DNA of 30,384 nt from Corallochytrium limacisporum. Lineage: Eukaryota > Opisthokonta. The notes beneath the pieces were generated by a model. The model was not told the origin of the DNA and ran no database searches. It saw only the letters and a program-made list of their open reading frames with translations. The stretch spans positions 183,887-214,270 of the forward strand of contig PDIP01000008.1 in assembly GCA_002811645.1 (NCBI GenBank), written 5' to 3'. Both the position numbers and the translations under genes were made by a program. This document shows positions 17,269-27,988 of this stretch, in pieces. The first letter of the stretch is position 1. Each line of letters starts with the position of its first letter.

Positions 17269-19383
17269 TTACTGGATACCGTACTTCTTGTAGCGCAAGA
17301 TCAGGTAGCCAATTACATGGAGTACAAAAATTTCGGCCAGAATGACGACAACGCAGACGGTGCGGCTGAGGTAGTCGGGCACACCAAGGGAAACCAGGAC
17401 ATCGTTACCATCGCAGACGCCGCCAGGACAACTGGGGCTTGCGTAGTTGTACCGAGTAGAGTCCTGGAATTCGTTGATGAGCAGACCATTGAAGGCGTAG
17501 GTGAAGGGCGAGATGTAGAAGAGCCAGATCCAGTAGTCGGGAATCTCATCAAACTGAATGAAGAAACCAGCACCCATAACCAAGACAAGGGGAGCTACAC
17601 TGGAAATGGCCTGAGCAGCCTCAAAGGTAGGCATGCTCCAGGCCCAGACCGAGCTGATGGCAGTACCAAAGTCACCCATTAGGATAATGAGGAGGGTGAA
17701 GTAGAAGAACTTGCCAGCATCAGGGTCGAACCCAACGCCCCAATAGATGAGCAGAGACCATAGGATGGCACGGGCAAGCACGAACGGCCATTCGATGGAC
17801 AGAAGAGACCAGTAGTATGCTGAAGCCTGGTACGTAACAGCATTGCGTTCACGGGTCACGAGAAGACGTTCGTTGAAAATGGGCTCAATCAGACCGTTGG
17901 AACCAATAGCAAAGAAGAGGACGGAAAGGAAAATCAGAGATTGTTTGTTGCGCACACCCTGCTCATCAGTGCCAGAATCGGCGTACACAGACAGCAAAAC
18001 CAGGGCGATGAAGATCCACTGCCCGACACGCTTCAAGACGAAGGTCTTGTCACGGGAAGCACCCCGGTAGGCCCGACGGGTCAACCAGTTGTAATTCCAC
18101 CACATCGGGTTCATTTCAGCAGAAGCATGCGGATGAGCTGTTTGGGAGGCTAGACGGGCAGCTTGTAGGTTCTTTGTGCTCTGGAGACGCTTCTTAGCCA
18201 TATCCGACTTCACGTACTCATCCGCAAAGTAGCCCGCTCCATGACGGGGTCCCTTGACCATCATATTTTTGGTCAGATGCTGGCCAGTAATGCTCACAAT
18301 GAATTCGGCGGGATTGCTGCCTTCCTCGAATACATAGCCATACTCAGAGAAGTGCGGTACCACGTCCTTGGTCGATCCCTGGTACACCAAACGACCATCT
18401 ACCAAAAGAATGAGCTTGTCAAACAGAGCAAAGACCTCAGTGCTGGGTTGATGGATTGTGCAAATAACAGTGGTACCCCGACTGCAAATTCCTTTGACAA
18501 CCTCAATCACATCCTCTGCTGTCGCACTGTCCAGACCGGAAGTGGGCTCGTCCAGGTATAGCAGCACTGGCTCAGTGATGAGCTCAATCGCAATGTTGAC
18601 ACGCTTCTGCTGACCACCAGAAATACCACGGGTGCGGTCGTCACCAATAATAGTGTCGGCACATTCAGTTAGACCGAGCTGGTCGATGACTTCCTGCACA
18701 CGACGTTCCTTCTGTGACACTTGAAGAGTGCGGGGGAGACGCATGTGTGCCGTGTACATAAGCATCTCGCGCACAGTCAGAGTTCCCATGAGAATATCCC
18801 GCTGCTCGACGTAGGCGCTGAACATGCGAAGATCGTCGTCCATGGGCACACCGTTGAAGAGGACATTACCTTGTACATTCTCAACATTTTTGCGACCGGC
18901 AAACACATCAAGAAGAGTACTCTTACCAGCGCCAGAGGGACCCATTAGGGCGCACAGCTCACCGGGCTGAATGTTACCAGTGATATCCTTAATAATAAAC
19001 TTGCGAATGAGGTGCTGCTTGGGCCTCTTGCTAAGGACCTCGTCGAAAGGACTCACCTTGAAACCGTTGGCGTAGGTCACCGGACCGTCGGTACCAATGC
19101 CCGAGTCCTTTGCGAGCTTCACCTTCAAGTCCACGAAGTAGGACATTTGTTCAAAAGTAACGGTCACAGGGCGAGGCTTGGGGCGACCAATCAGGGAAAC
19201 CGCACGCTCCTGGACGTCCGCCTTAACTTTTGAGCGCGGTTGAACAGGTTCGCGGTCATCTTCGTAACTGGGGGGACTCTTATCCGAACCCGAGCTGGAG
19301 GAGGGGCGGTCCTTTGCCTCGTCTGTGTTTCCGGCATCGTCGGCCACCGGATAAGCCTCGTCATTGTGTGGTTTCGGTACCAT
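17269..19383 (-). CDS. ABCG half-size ABC transporter (paralogue 1)
   Basis: Encodes 704 residues with ATG at 19383. Order is nucleotide-binding domain then membrane domain, the reverse arrangement typical of the WHITE/ABCG family. Residues 1-60 are hydrophilic and Ser/Asp-rich. Walker A is GPSGAGKST (148-156), the signature ISGGQQKR (254-261), Walker B LLYLDE (274-279), and the switch histidine His311 is in TIHQPS. About six membrane helices follow (near 452-468, 483-500, 524-548, 557-580, 592-610 and 676-697), with RERNAVTY at 511-518 and EIPDYWIW at 613-620 as family landmarks. A CPGGVC pair at 652-656 lies in the last extracellular loop. As a half-transporter it must dimerise, with itself or possibly with the paralogue at 25732. 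ABCG proteins export lipids, sterols, pigments or drugs; the substrate here cannot be told. The gene is divergent from the second ABCG gene with 6.3 kb between them. Confidence 0.95.
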   Translation of the reverse strand: MVPKPHNDEAYPVADDAGNTDEAKDRPSSSSGSDKSPPSYEDDREPVQPRSKVKADVQERAVSLIGRPKPRPVTVTFEQMSYFVDLKVKLAKDSGIGTDGPVTYANGFKVSPFDEVLSKRPKQHLIRKFIIKDITGNIQPGELCALMGPSGAGKSTLLDVFAGRKNVENVQGNVLFNGVPMDDDLRMFSAYVEQRDILMGTLTVREMLMYTAHMRLPRTLQVSQKERRVQEVIDQLGLTECADTIIGDDRTRGISGGQQKRVNIAIELITEPVLLYLDEPTSGLDSATAEDVIEVVKGICSRGTTVICTIHQPSTEVFALFDKLILLVDGRLVYQGSTKDVVPHFSEYGYVFEEGSNPAEFIVSITGQHLTKNMMVKGPRHGAGYFADEYVKSDMAKKRLQSTKNLQAARLASQTAHPHASAEMNPMWWNYNWLTRRAYRGASRDKTFVLKRVGQWIFIALVLLSVYADSGTDEQGVRNKQSLIFLSVLFFAIGSNGLIEPIFNERLLVTRERNAVTYQASAYYWSLLSIEWPFVLARAILWSLLIYWGVGFDPDAGKFFYFTLLIILMGDFGTAISSVWAWSMPTFEAAQAISSVAPLVLVMGAGFFIQFDEIPDYWIWLFYISPFTYAFNGLLINEFQDSTRYNYASPSCPGGVCDGNDVLVSLGVPDYLSRTVCVVVILAEIFVLHVIGYLILRYKKYGIQ

Positions 19384-20097
19384 TGTGACTTATTTCTGTT
19401 AAAACGTGTGTGTTGGTACGCGAAATAGAGCGACCAGATTTGTATACCTTCGATTTAGATAACTCCGTGTCTGGTATTCTACTGTAGCCCATTGAATACC
19501 TGTTTATGCCCTGCAAGTACAGATCACGGGCCATACATATGAATTAATGTGGCGTTTCCTATATTATTGGCCCTTTTCCCTTCAGCCTTGTCCCAATCCG
19601 TGTTCAAATGACACAAGAAGACGTGCACGCTTGGAAATAAGGAAGAAGCCGGCACCCACCTTCGGTCGTCCCCTGGTCCAACTTCCCAGATGTTCCGTTC
19701 CCTTCCCCTCTCCCTCCGGAGAGCCTCTCCGTCGGCCCGAGGTTCTCTCCACCTCCTTCCGCCTCCCTTTTCAATTGGAAATGTACTACCAAATCACCAG
19801 AGAATTTTTGCTCTGTCTCTCGTTCTCTCTCTCCCCCCGCGCGCCCAGGGTGGGTGATTTCTTCTCATTCCTTTTTCTTATGTTGCCTGTTGCTTTCCCC
19901 ATGGTAGAATACGCAGGAGTTCGATCCCCAGTTTCACTGTTACCAATTTTCTGTCGTCGTTCCCCTTCGGCGCTGGTTCTTCTCTAACTGATCGGCCTGG
20001 CCTTGGTCGCTTTGGTCAGGTCATGCCAGTCCTAGGGCTCCTCCCAGGATTTTCATATTTTGTGGTATTCGCCTTGTGCGGGTTCTCCGTTAATTCA

Positions 20098-20200
20098 TCT
20101 CGCTCTCTCTCTCTCTCGCTCTCGCTTACTCTGTGACAGTTTCCTCATCTTCCCCAACCCATCCCTCCCCCTCCCCTCTGCTCTCTCTCTCTCTCTATCT
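20098..20200. repeat. CT-rich microsatellite pair
   Basis: Interrupted CT repeats run at about 20098-20130, and a (CT)8 block lies at 20181-20196, within a broader pyrimidine-rich stretch on the + strand. Confidence 0.85.
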
Positions 20201-20380
20201 CCCTCTCGCGCGGCTGACTTGTTCGGTATAGAAACGGAAGAAAAGAAGCGGGAAGAGGCGGGACACAAAGGGTTCCAAAATTTGCGACGACAAAATACAG
20301 GCAGGGCAATATTGCCACATAGCATTGCGCAAAATTTTGGGAACGAAAAATTAAAGAGGGGACGTGGGGGGAGGTGTGAG

Positions 20381-20395
20381 CCCCCCCGGGGGGGG
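20381..20395. repeat. C7G8 self-complementary tract
   Basis: Seven C are directly followed by eight G. It has the same form as the tract at the gap edge (16692-16716) but was short enough to be resolved. Confidence 0.85.
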
Positions 20396-23300
20396 ATTGC
20401 CTCTCTTCCTCCGTGTGCGTGTGCGTGCGCGCGAGGTTCTTCAGCTCTTCAGAGTTCGTACGTGATTCATCACTCTAAGCTACCCCTCTCACAACCCTCA
20501 TGGGCGGTTTCGAATCCGGTCAGCTGAGCCGGGGCGGAGGTGACAACCGAACCTATCGCCATATAGTCACTATGGAAAACCAGACCTTGCCAGACTGGAA
20601 AAACCGTCACCGCATAGAAAATTTTCTTTCCCCTTGCTGGTCACCATACAGGCTGTTGAAAAAGGGCGTGCTGCAAGAAGAAAAGTCAGAAACTGGCAGC
20701 GGACGGTGGGGACCGTCCAAATGATCCTTGCCGCCTTGAAAGGATGGCCAAAGTCCCTACAGGAACAATATACAACCATAGAGACATGAGTTGTAGGTCT
20801 GTCAACGACCCCTCCCTCCCCAACAATCCTTGGGTGAGCCGACCACACAAGGAAGGCAAGACCGGTCGGAGACGGCAGGGGCTCGGTTATTATCGTGCAC
20901 AACACGAGGCAAGCAACTGCACCGTCAGAATTTTATTTTTCCTTTTGTTTGCGTAAAGTCGGTGCTTACGTTATATACCAAGAAGATGATTCGAAGTGCA
21001 AAAAAAAAAGGAAGAGAGAGAATAAGGAAACTGAATAAGGTAGCGCAGGCGGGTGGCGAGGGGGCGCAACCAGAAGATCCAAAATAAGTCCGAGCAACGG
21101 GAGATCGGGTGGCGGGCGGAGAACGGGGGAGAAAGAGAAAGAGAGCAAGAGAGTGAAAAGGGGGGGAGCTGAGAGAATGGAGTGTGGAAGGGTCAAGGAA
21201 ACAACCGAGCACTGCTACACGACTGGGGCAGAGTGGCAAAAAAAATAGCGAAAGGGGGGAATGACGAAGAGGTGAGTCAGTGGCAGTTTGCCCGGCACAG
21301 ATAAATTGAGGTGTGTACGAGCGGTGTGGTCCTTGATAAGTACCTGACCCGCTCAGCCCCACCGCTTTTCTATTTTGTATATACTGCAGATACCGACCGG
21401 AACATCAGCTGATGGGTTTCCGTGCTGTTGCCCATGAAGAAAATATTTATCGGTTACTCCTTTCATTTGTTTTGCCTATCGTGGTAGAGGAAAAGGAGGG
21501 AGTGGACGTTAGAAACGGGAGACCGGTAAGATAGAGCCCAAGACCTACAAGTTCGAATCAACGTGTTGCATTTTTGTGTGTGCCTTTGGAAATTCCTATG
21601 AAAGAATTCGTCCACTGCTTGATACTAGTATATCATTATCGATCAAATCCGCATGATGTATGGTCGACCACGCAGGCTCTCGCCGAGAGTTGTGCTGCTC
21701 CATGGGCTGTCGCAGCGGGATGGTTTGGCAAGTATTGTCTCGGTCAGCCGACACCTGGTCTAATGTGTCTAACCGACGGCTAGTTTTTTCCCTTGCGCTG
21801 TAACTACTACCATGTCTCTATGATTCTCTCATGATCGACGCGCGGCGTCCGGAAAAGACCCGTTTGGAGAGATTGGGAGAGAGTTCCATTGGACCGGTCA
21901 CCGTTGAGTGTGTGTGGCCCATTGGGCACAACAGTGGTTCAATCGCACCGGACAGAGTTAGTCGAACTACTTTCGCATGTCCATTACTATTCAGCGTACC
22001 GCCGCGCTCCCATTTGACCGATTTAGTTTATATAACGTGAGTTGCGGCTTTCATCGCGCGGGTAAGACGTCGAGCCATCCCGCTGGCAGACAAAGGAAAC
22101 CGTCCTACGCTATGTATGAAAGATCGAGGTAGCAATTTCCCTCACCTTCAACCAGCATCGGTCCATCTATCAACTCACTCCCTTCCCCTCGCCCCGCTGC
22201 CCCGGAGGGGGAATGGGGGGTTAACGGTACGGCACTGCGCTGCGGACCAAAGTCCGACAACACACCTGCCCCTCAGTAGATACTCTATTATCATTCGGGT
22301 CAGCTGACCGGCTCATTGGGTGAGTGTGAAAAAAAACACTGCACACCTCATTTTCTCTATCATTCCCGCATTCTGTGCACGCGGTGAACGATAAGCGTAC
22401 CAGGGAGAAAAAATTGGGATCAGGTACATAGTATGTTCACCATGTGGTATTGAATTGGAGTACTTTCTCAAGTACCAATAGAGTGAGTGTTGTCCGCCAG
22501 CGATAGACATCTCCCGTCGCTGCGAGGTTTCATTGCCTGATACTCTTCTCATTTCTCACAAAGACAGACGGTTGCAGGGAATCCACTGCTGATGATCACA
22601 CATACATGCGGCCATGAGTACTTAACAAGTGAAGAAAAAATCAGTTCCGCTCAAGAAACTAACAGTGCAATGTGTGCCGACGTCTCATCACAAGGAGGGC
22701 ACGCGCGGGTAGAGGTGACAATTTCTCAATGAGCGCTTCTTGTTGAACGGAAGACCGGAGCATGTTAGAACTATCCATATAAACTGTACTATCTATTGCG
22801 TCGAACTAAAATGATGATGTCCGTAACAAGGTAGGAATTTTCCGCAGATCTGCCTTTGTTCGATTGCTGGGCTGGAATGTACGCGGCGATTGTTTCACCA
22901 CGGGAAAGCCGTACTAAATATATGGATAACTTGATGCGGACTGTTCACTGTACAATCTCATTCCTTCATCTCCATTTATTCTGTGTCTTGAGGCCACAAG
23001 ATCCGCCACCGCTTCATTCTTTCTCAACCTCTCTTAGTGCAATGTTTGTCCAGTGCTTAGGTACCGCTATTCCGTAAATGAGCCCCCACCATCAATCAGA
23101 CACTTCTGCGACCCATTTTTGGTAAGAATTCCATTCCTTGGCCCCAGGCGATCCCTAGCAGGACGGGCTGAAAGTGCCTTAAAGCGATCTGGAAATTAAG
23201 TACATTCACTATGCCCATCGCGACCGACGTCAGGTGATCATCCGTTTACTGGCACCCATCCGCCCACACGCCCTTGTGGACTTATCCCGCAAACGTCTCT

Positions 23301-24925
23301 CACTGGCTTTCAATATTTAATGTTCCCGTGGTTTTGAGCGGCGTGCCAACATGGGCACAAGAATCGCACGTCTATAACTTCCTCCTCACGTAATATCCTT
23401 CGGTGCCAGCAACCAAGTTTGTATTTAAACCAGAGTAGATTAAGTACTTCGAATGGGACTCTATTGGCCCACGTTTCCTTTGATCCATTGGCAACGACCG
23501 TCCGTCTCTGCTTGCGCTCAGTATCTTTGCAGAATTCGTCCCTGTTGCCGTGCAGTGTATGATTGCAGCGTTGCGTACTGTTGGCACTATATTCCGCATA
23601 GAGTGTTTATAGTATTCCATGTCTACCGCGGGCGGCAGTAATGAATCAGCAGACAACTTTTTCCGGACAACTGCAAAGCGAAACAAGACAAGCATCCAGA
23701 TCCCAAGTCTTGTAATTTTCCTTTCGAGATGGCCGTCGGCAAGTTTGCAAACGCGTCCAAATTCTGTTGTCATATGGCTTACGTGAGAGCTGCCAGTAAG
23801 TGAAAGATTTTCGTCACGGAGCCGGTTTCAAATCTTTCCAGCCGTTGTGAGGACGCACTCAGGTGGACCAGCAGAAACAAGTGACCATGTGCGGGAGTGG
23901 CACCTGTGGTTCGTGATGAGGCTGGTACCGCGACATGGTGTAGGGGGGTTCTCAGCTGTGCCCCCCCTGAGATATTTTGCATGTTTTGACGTGAAATAAA
24001 CATGTGGAAGGTGCGTAGAGTAGCGGGAAATGCACTCGACCAAAGGCCGTCATTGGCTAACCCAGCAGCGCAGGCCAACCAAAGAATCAGGTGAGGGGGG
24101 TGGGGGGAAAAAGAGAGACCTTGCGCAGACAAGTGTCCCACCCCCGGAAGAAGCGGGGCATGAAACGGTAGATGAAAATGAATCGGTGGCAGGCGAGAAG
24201 AAAGTTTTTTTTTTCAAACAACCGCAACCTTGCTATTCTGGCTTTCGCACATATTTATTTCTCGAATGACAAATCCAGAACCGAGGACACGTTAGGTCGC
24301 AGATTCTGTTACGTCGGTTGCGCCACAGTTGTGACTCTTCGGCATCATTCATTAAGTTTCCCTTCCCTAGAGCTCCACGTAGTCTTCATTCAGCTCTCAG
24401 CTGACTCAGTTCTCAGATTGTGGTCCATGCAGGACTTGACTTGTTTTTTTTCTTCAACGGTGTGAACGGCACGAAGGCCAATTAATGTTCTTCAGATACT
24501 GTGAAAGATGGTGAGCCTCACAGCGGAGGAACAATTACTATAGCCCGCCACAACCAACGGAATCGTCAGTTCGACCCCGACGCCGCAAAGTGGACCTAAA
24601 ACATTCTGCTTCATTGTGCCCTGCCTGCCAGACTCATTGCAGAGCGGGTGCTTTGCCGAAAGAATGCGAAAAGTTCGCTGTGGAGCTCAATGTACAGCCG
24701 AAAGAATAAAACAAAATAAAAACGAATGGAAGGAAAACGTCAATCTGCGCAAATAAGTGTTTGCATCTCAGGATTCACCGACTTGGTGTTGTGTGGCACC
24801 TGAACCCCCGGTCGCGTGCGCTTTGACCTGTCCTCATCTTTAACAGTTTCCCTTGTATTCGGTACGCGCCGAAGATTGCAGGAAGAAACCGGAACCCCCG
24901 GAATTGAAAAGGGGGAACAGAAGGG

Positions 24926-24927
<2 letters not shown>

Positions 24928-24967
<40 letters not shown>
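24928..24967. repeat. (GA)20 microsatellite in a polypurine block
   Basis: Twenty uninterrupted GA units sit in an about 450-bp purine-rich stretch (about 24900-25350), which also carries a GGAAC triplet repeat at 25153-25167. Polypurine mirror repeats like this can adopt triplex (H-DNA) form. It lies about 770 bp upstream of the ABCG gene at 25732. Confidence 0.95.
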
Positions 24968-24971
<4 letters not shown>

Positions 24972-25731
24972 AGAGGGTAAGGACTTGGTGGGGAGAGCAT
25001 TTGGCAACGCTTTCTTTTATCGGCTGACCCTACCCGTCCGGGCCATCATTCGATATCTGCTGAGGCGGGTGGTGAAGGGGGGAGAGGGGGGAGGGGGGAA
25101 TGGGCTGCAAGCAAACGAGGGAAGACCGGGGGTGGAAGGGAGAAAGAGAAAGGGAACGGAACGGAACGGACGGGAGGGGGAGAGGGGACGAGGACGAGGA
25201 GGAGGCAAAGACCGGGGACAAAATGGAACACACAGACAGACAAAGGGGATGAATCGCGCGAGGCAGGAAAGGAACGGGAGAGAAAGTGAGCGAGGAAACT
25301 GTGGTGTGGATTTACCTGAACGGTTGTGCGGGCCCGGAGAGAGAGGGGGCAGGTTGTTCACCCTCTCTTCTGACTCACTTGTTCCCTCTCGTGCTGGCAA
25401 AGTCTTAAGTCTCGGTGGTACCGCCGCGCACTGGACCAGCCGTTGAGTATTTTGTATGCGTGCAGGCCTCGCTGCCGTGTACACTGAGCACGTTTTCATT
25501 GTCAGTAATTTGTTCATAAAGGACTTATACTTTCCCTCTGAGGAGTTGACGAGGGATACGTATGGGTCAGGAGCATCTATGGTATGGTAAGGTATGTGAG
25601 GTACTGACGATGAAGATTAAGCAACGTAAAGAAACAGAACTTCAAGCTATGAACGAGGTACCGTATCCTACGGACCCCATTTTCCCGCTAGTCGTTTATT
25701 TTATATAGACACAAAATACGAAACAGAAACC

Positions 25732-27810
25732 ATGGCGAACCCGGATCAAACGAACGAGGACCAGCCGAAGGTCTTCAGTAACACAAAGCAGACGCTGGAG
25801 GGTGATACTGATGGTGTCTATGGTAGTGAACCCCCAAAGCCCCCGGCACTGGTCGAAGAGGAGCGCAACAAGATGATGTCTGTCATTTCCAACCAGGGCG
25901 ACGGACAGGAAATGACCATCACTCTCGACCAAGTTGGATACACTGTCCCTATTGCAACAGAGTCCTACAGTAAGAAAGAGAAGCTCAAGAGCATGGTGAC
26001 TTGCAATGGCATGCTAAGGGACCACTTTGAGGACAAGGCCCTGTTGAGCGACGTTAGTGCTGTGATTAAGCCCGGTACCTTGACTGCCATTATGGGTCCC
26101 TCCGGTGCTGGTAAGTCCACTCTGCTTGACGTTATTTCTGCACGCAAGAACCAGGGTATCATCAGTGGTGACATGCAGTTTAACAAGGGCGAGCGTCCGA
26201 AGAACTGGAAGCGCCTGGCCGGATACGTTGAGCAGACCGATGTTCTGCTGGCCACCCTTACAGTACGCCAGACCTTTTACTATGCAGCACGGCTCAAGAT
26301 TCCAAAGGCAGAGTGGGGTAATAACTGTGAGTTGATTGACAACCGCGTAAATCGCGTTATCGAAATGCTGGGTCTGGAGAGCTGTGCGGACACCATTGTG
26401 GGATCTGCCAGCCTGCGCGGTATCTCCGGTGGTCAGGCTAAGCGTGTAAACATTGGTATTGAGTTAATCACTTTCCCAAGTGTGCTCTTCTTGGACGAGC
26501 CGACCACCGGTCTGGACTCCCAGACCGCCTACGATGTTATGTTGGTCGTCAAGAAACTGGCTGCAGGTGGCCGCACCGTCCTGGCCACCATCCATCAGCC
26601 CAGTCCGGACACATACCGCTTGTTTGACTCCTTGCTGCTGCTCGTCCTGGGTGAGACTGTCTATAACGGACCTCCCCTGGGTGCTGTTAAGTATCTTGAG
26701 GACCTGGGCTACCAGTACCCCACCAACATGAACCCGGCTGACTTCATCATCGCTGTCACCGGCGGTGGTACGGGCCACGGTCACCGCAACATTGAGGGAC
26801 CGGAGGTTCAGGACCCCCGCTGGTTTGCCCAGCAGTGGAAGAAGTCCTCCATGGCCCAGGAACGTGCCGCCTCCCAGATGCGCGCAAACCGCGAACTCAG
26901 TTCCAAGAAGCGTAAGCAGATGATTCAGCTGGATGAGGAAAGGTTCAGCAACAGCCGCTGGACCAACTTTGTGACCGTGCTGAAGCGGTACCTCTACCTG
27001 CGTATTCACGACCCGCGCTATCTTGGTGTGCGTTTCACGCGTGTACTCTTCATGGCCTTCCTGATTGCCACTTTCTTCAAGAATCAGGGCACGGATAGCC
27101 AGGCAGTCTACAATCTGTTCTCCGTTTTCAACTTCACTGTGATGAATTTCTCCTTCGGTGCTCTCGGTTTCCTGAACAACCTCATTGAAGAACGGAAGGT
27201 CTTTGTCCGTGAACGCAACGCCGCAACTTACCAGGTCTTCCCGTACTACATGGCTCAGGTGTGCTCCGAAATTCCTTTCACGATTCTCCAGGTGATTCTC
27301 TGGACCATCATCGTCTACTTCTCCGTCGATCTGCGCTCCGGTGCAGAATTCTTCTTCACCTACATGCTCATCACCTATCTATTGGGTGAGTGCGGTCTTG
27401 CAATGGTGCAGACATTCTCTGCACTGGCTGACGACTTCACGGAGGCTAACTTCCAGATCCTTCCAGTCCTGATGATCAGCTTCATCTTTGCCGGTTTCTA
27501 TATTCGTGCCCCAGAAATTCCCGACTACTGGATTTGGGCCTACTACATCTCCTATATTGGCTACGGTCTGAACGCCCTGGGTATCAACCAGTTCGATGAT
27601 AACTTTAGCTACACCCAGGACTGTATTGTTAACGGTGAAGCTCAACAATGCCCATGGGACCCGGATGACCTGATGTCCTTCTGGGGTGTCGGTCCAGAGG
27701 GTGTGGTGTCCAACAAGTGGTATTCCATTCTCATCCTGGCACTCATTACGTTTGCCTGGCGCACTATGGTCTACCTGATGCTGCGCTTCAAGAAGCATGG
27801 CACCCGGTAG
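25732..27810 (+). CDS. ABCG half-size ABC transporter (paralogue 2)
   Basis: Encodes 692 residues; ATG at 25732 in the context AACCATGG. The layout is the same as the gene at 17269: ATPase domain then membrane domain. Walker A GPSGAGKST (122-130), signature ISGGQAKR (231-238), Walker B VLFLDE (251-256), switch histidine His288 in TIHQPS. About six membrane helices lie near 433-449, 462-484, 505-530, 536-562, 572-590 and 660-682. RERNAATY (493-500) and EIPDYWIW (595-602) match the first paralogue. The last extracellular loop carries a glycosylation sequon at Asn624 and a cysteine pair (631, 640), more divergent than the rest. The two proteins are clear paralogues but differ through the N-terminal 60 residues and the loop, so they are not a recent duplication. 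The substrate is unknown. The gene is convergent with the aldehyde dehydrogenase gene, 178 bp apart. Confidence 0.95.
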   Translation: MANPDQTNEDQPKVFSNTKQTLEGDTDGVYGSEPPKPPALVEEERNKMMSVISNQGDGQEMTITLDQVGYTVPIATESYSKKEKLKSMVTCNGMLRDHFEDKALLSDVSAVIKPGTLTAIMGPSGAGKSTLLDVISARKNQGIISGDMQFNKGERPKNWKRLAGYVEQTDVLLATLTVRQTFYYAARLKIPKAEWGNNCELIDNRVNRVIEMLGLESCADTIVGSASLRGISGGQAKRVNIGIELITFPSVLFLDEPTTGLDSQTAYDVMLVVKKLAAGGRTVLATIHQPSPDTYRLFDSLLLLVLGETVYNGPPLGAVKYLEDLGYQYPTNMNPADFIIAVTGGGTGHGHRNIEGPEVQDPRWFAQQWKKSSMAQERAASQMRANRELSSKKRKQMIQLDEERFSNSRWTNFVTVLKRYLYLRIHDPRYLGVRFTRVLFMAFLIATFFKNQGTDSQAVYNLFSVFNFTVMNFSFGALGFLNNLIEERKVFVRERNAATYQVFPYYMAQVCSEIPFTILQVILWTIIVYFSVDLRSGAEFFFTYMLITYLLGECGLAMVQTFSALADDFTEANFQILPVLMISFIFAGFYIRAPEIPDYWIWAYYISYIGYGLNALGINQFDDNFSYTQDCIVNGEAQQCPWDPDDLMSFWGVGPEGVVSNKWYSILILALITFAWRTMVYLMLRFKKHGTR

Positions 27811-27988
27811 GGTCTCGGTTGTGCACATTATTATTCAAAACAACTCCACAAAAGCGACAAGACATTTTCATCTCCTTTTCATACATACATAGTAAATTGG
27901 CCTACATGTACACATTTACAATTTTGTTGCTGTTGAGTATGCTACGCAGCATCATCCGACGAATCCCATGAAAAGCGTGTTCAGGAAT

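Larger units (their letters stand above)
19384..25731. other. 6.3-kb gene-poor region between divergent ABCG genes
   Basis: No recognisable coding region, tRNA, 5S rRNA or U6-like gene was found by eye. The stretch changes character along its length. About 19540-20210 is pyrimidine-rich with CT repeats. At 20381-20395 there is a C7G8 switch. About 20990-21260 is purine-rich. 21300-24800 is mixed sequence without obvious structure, apart from a 12-bp palindrome GGTCAGCTGACC at 22298-22309. About 24900-25350 is strongly purine-rich with a (GA)20 tract. TTATATAG at 25701-25708 lies only 24 bases before the ABCG ATG at 25732. Longer frames are low-complexity and not called. A spliced gene or a long non-coding RNA cannot be excluded. 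Confidence 0.55.

Noticed and set aside
19547-19987. 146-codon frame in the ABCG intergenic region
   Set aside because: It lies in pyrimidine-rich DNA giving Pro/Ser/Leu-rich sequence, with no motif and no codon bias like the true genes.
20504-20520. GGTTTCGAATCC resembling a tRNA B box
   Set aside because: There is one extra base compared with the consensus and no cloverleaf around it.
24853-25446. 197-codon frame over the GA repeat
   Set aside because: The Glu/Arg repeat arises from translating (GA)20 and polypurine DNA; it is not a credible protein.
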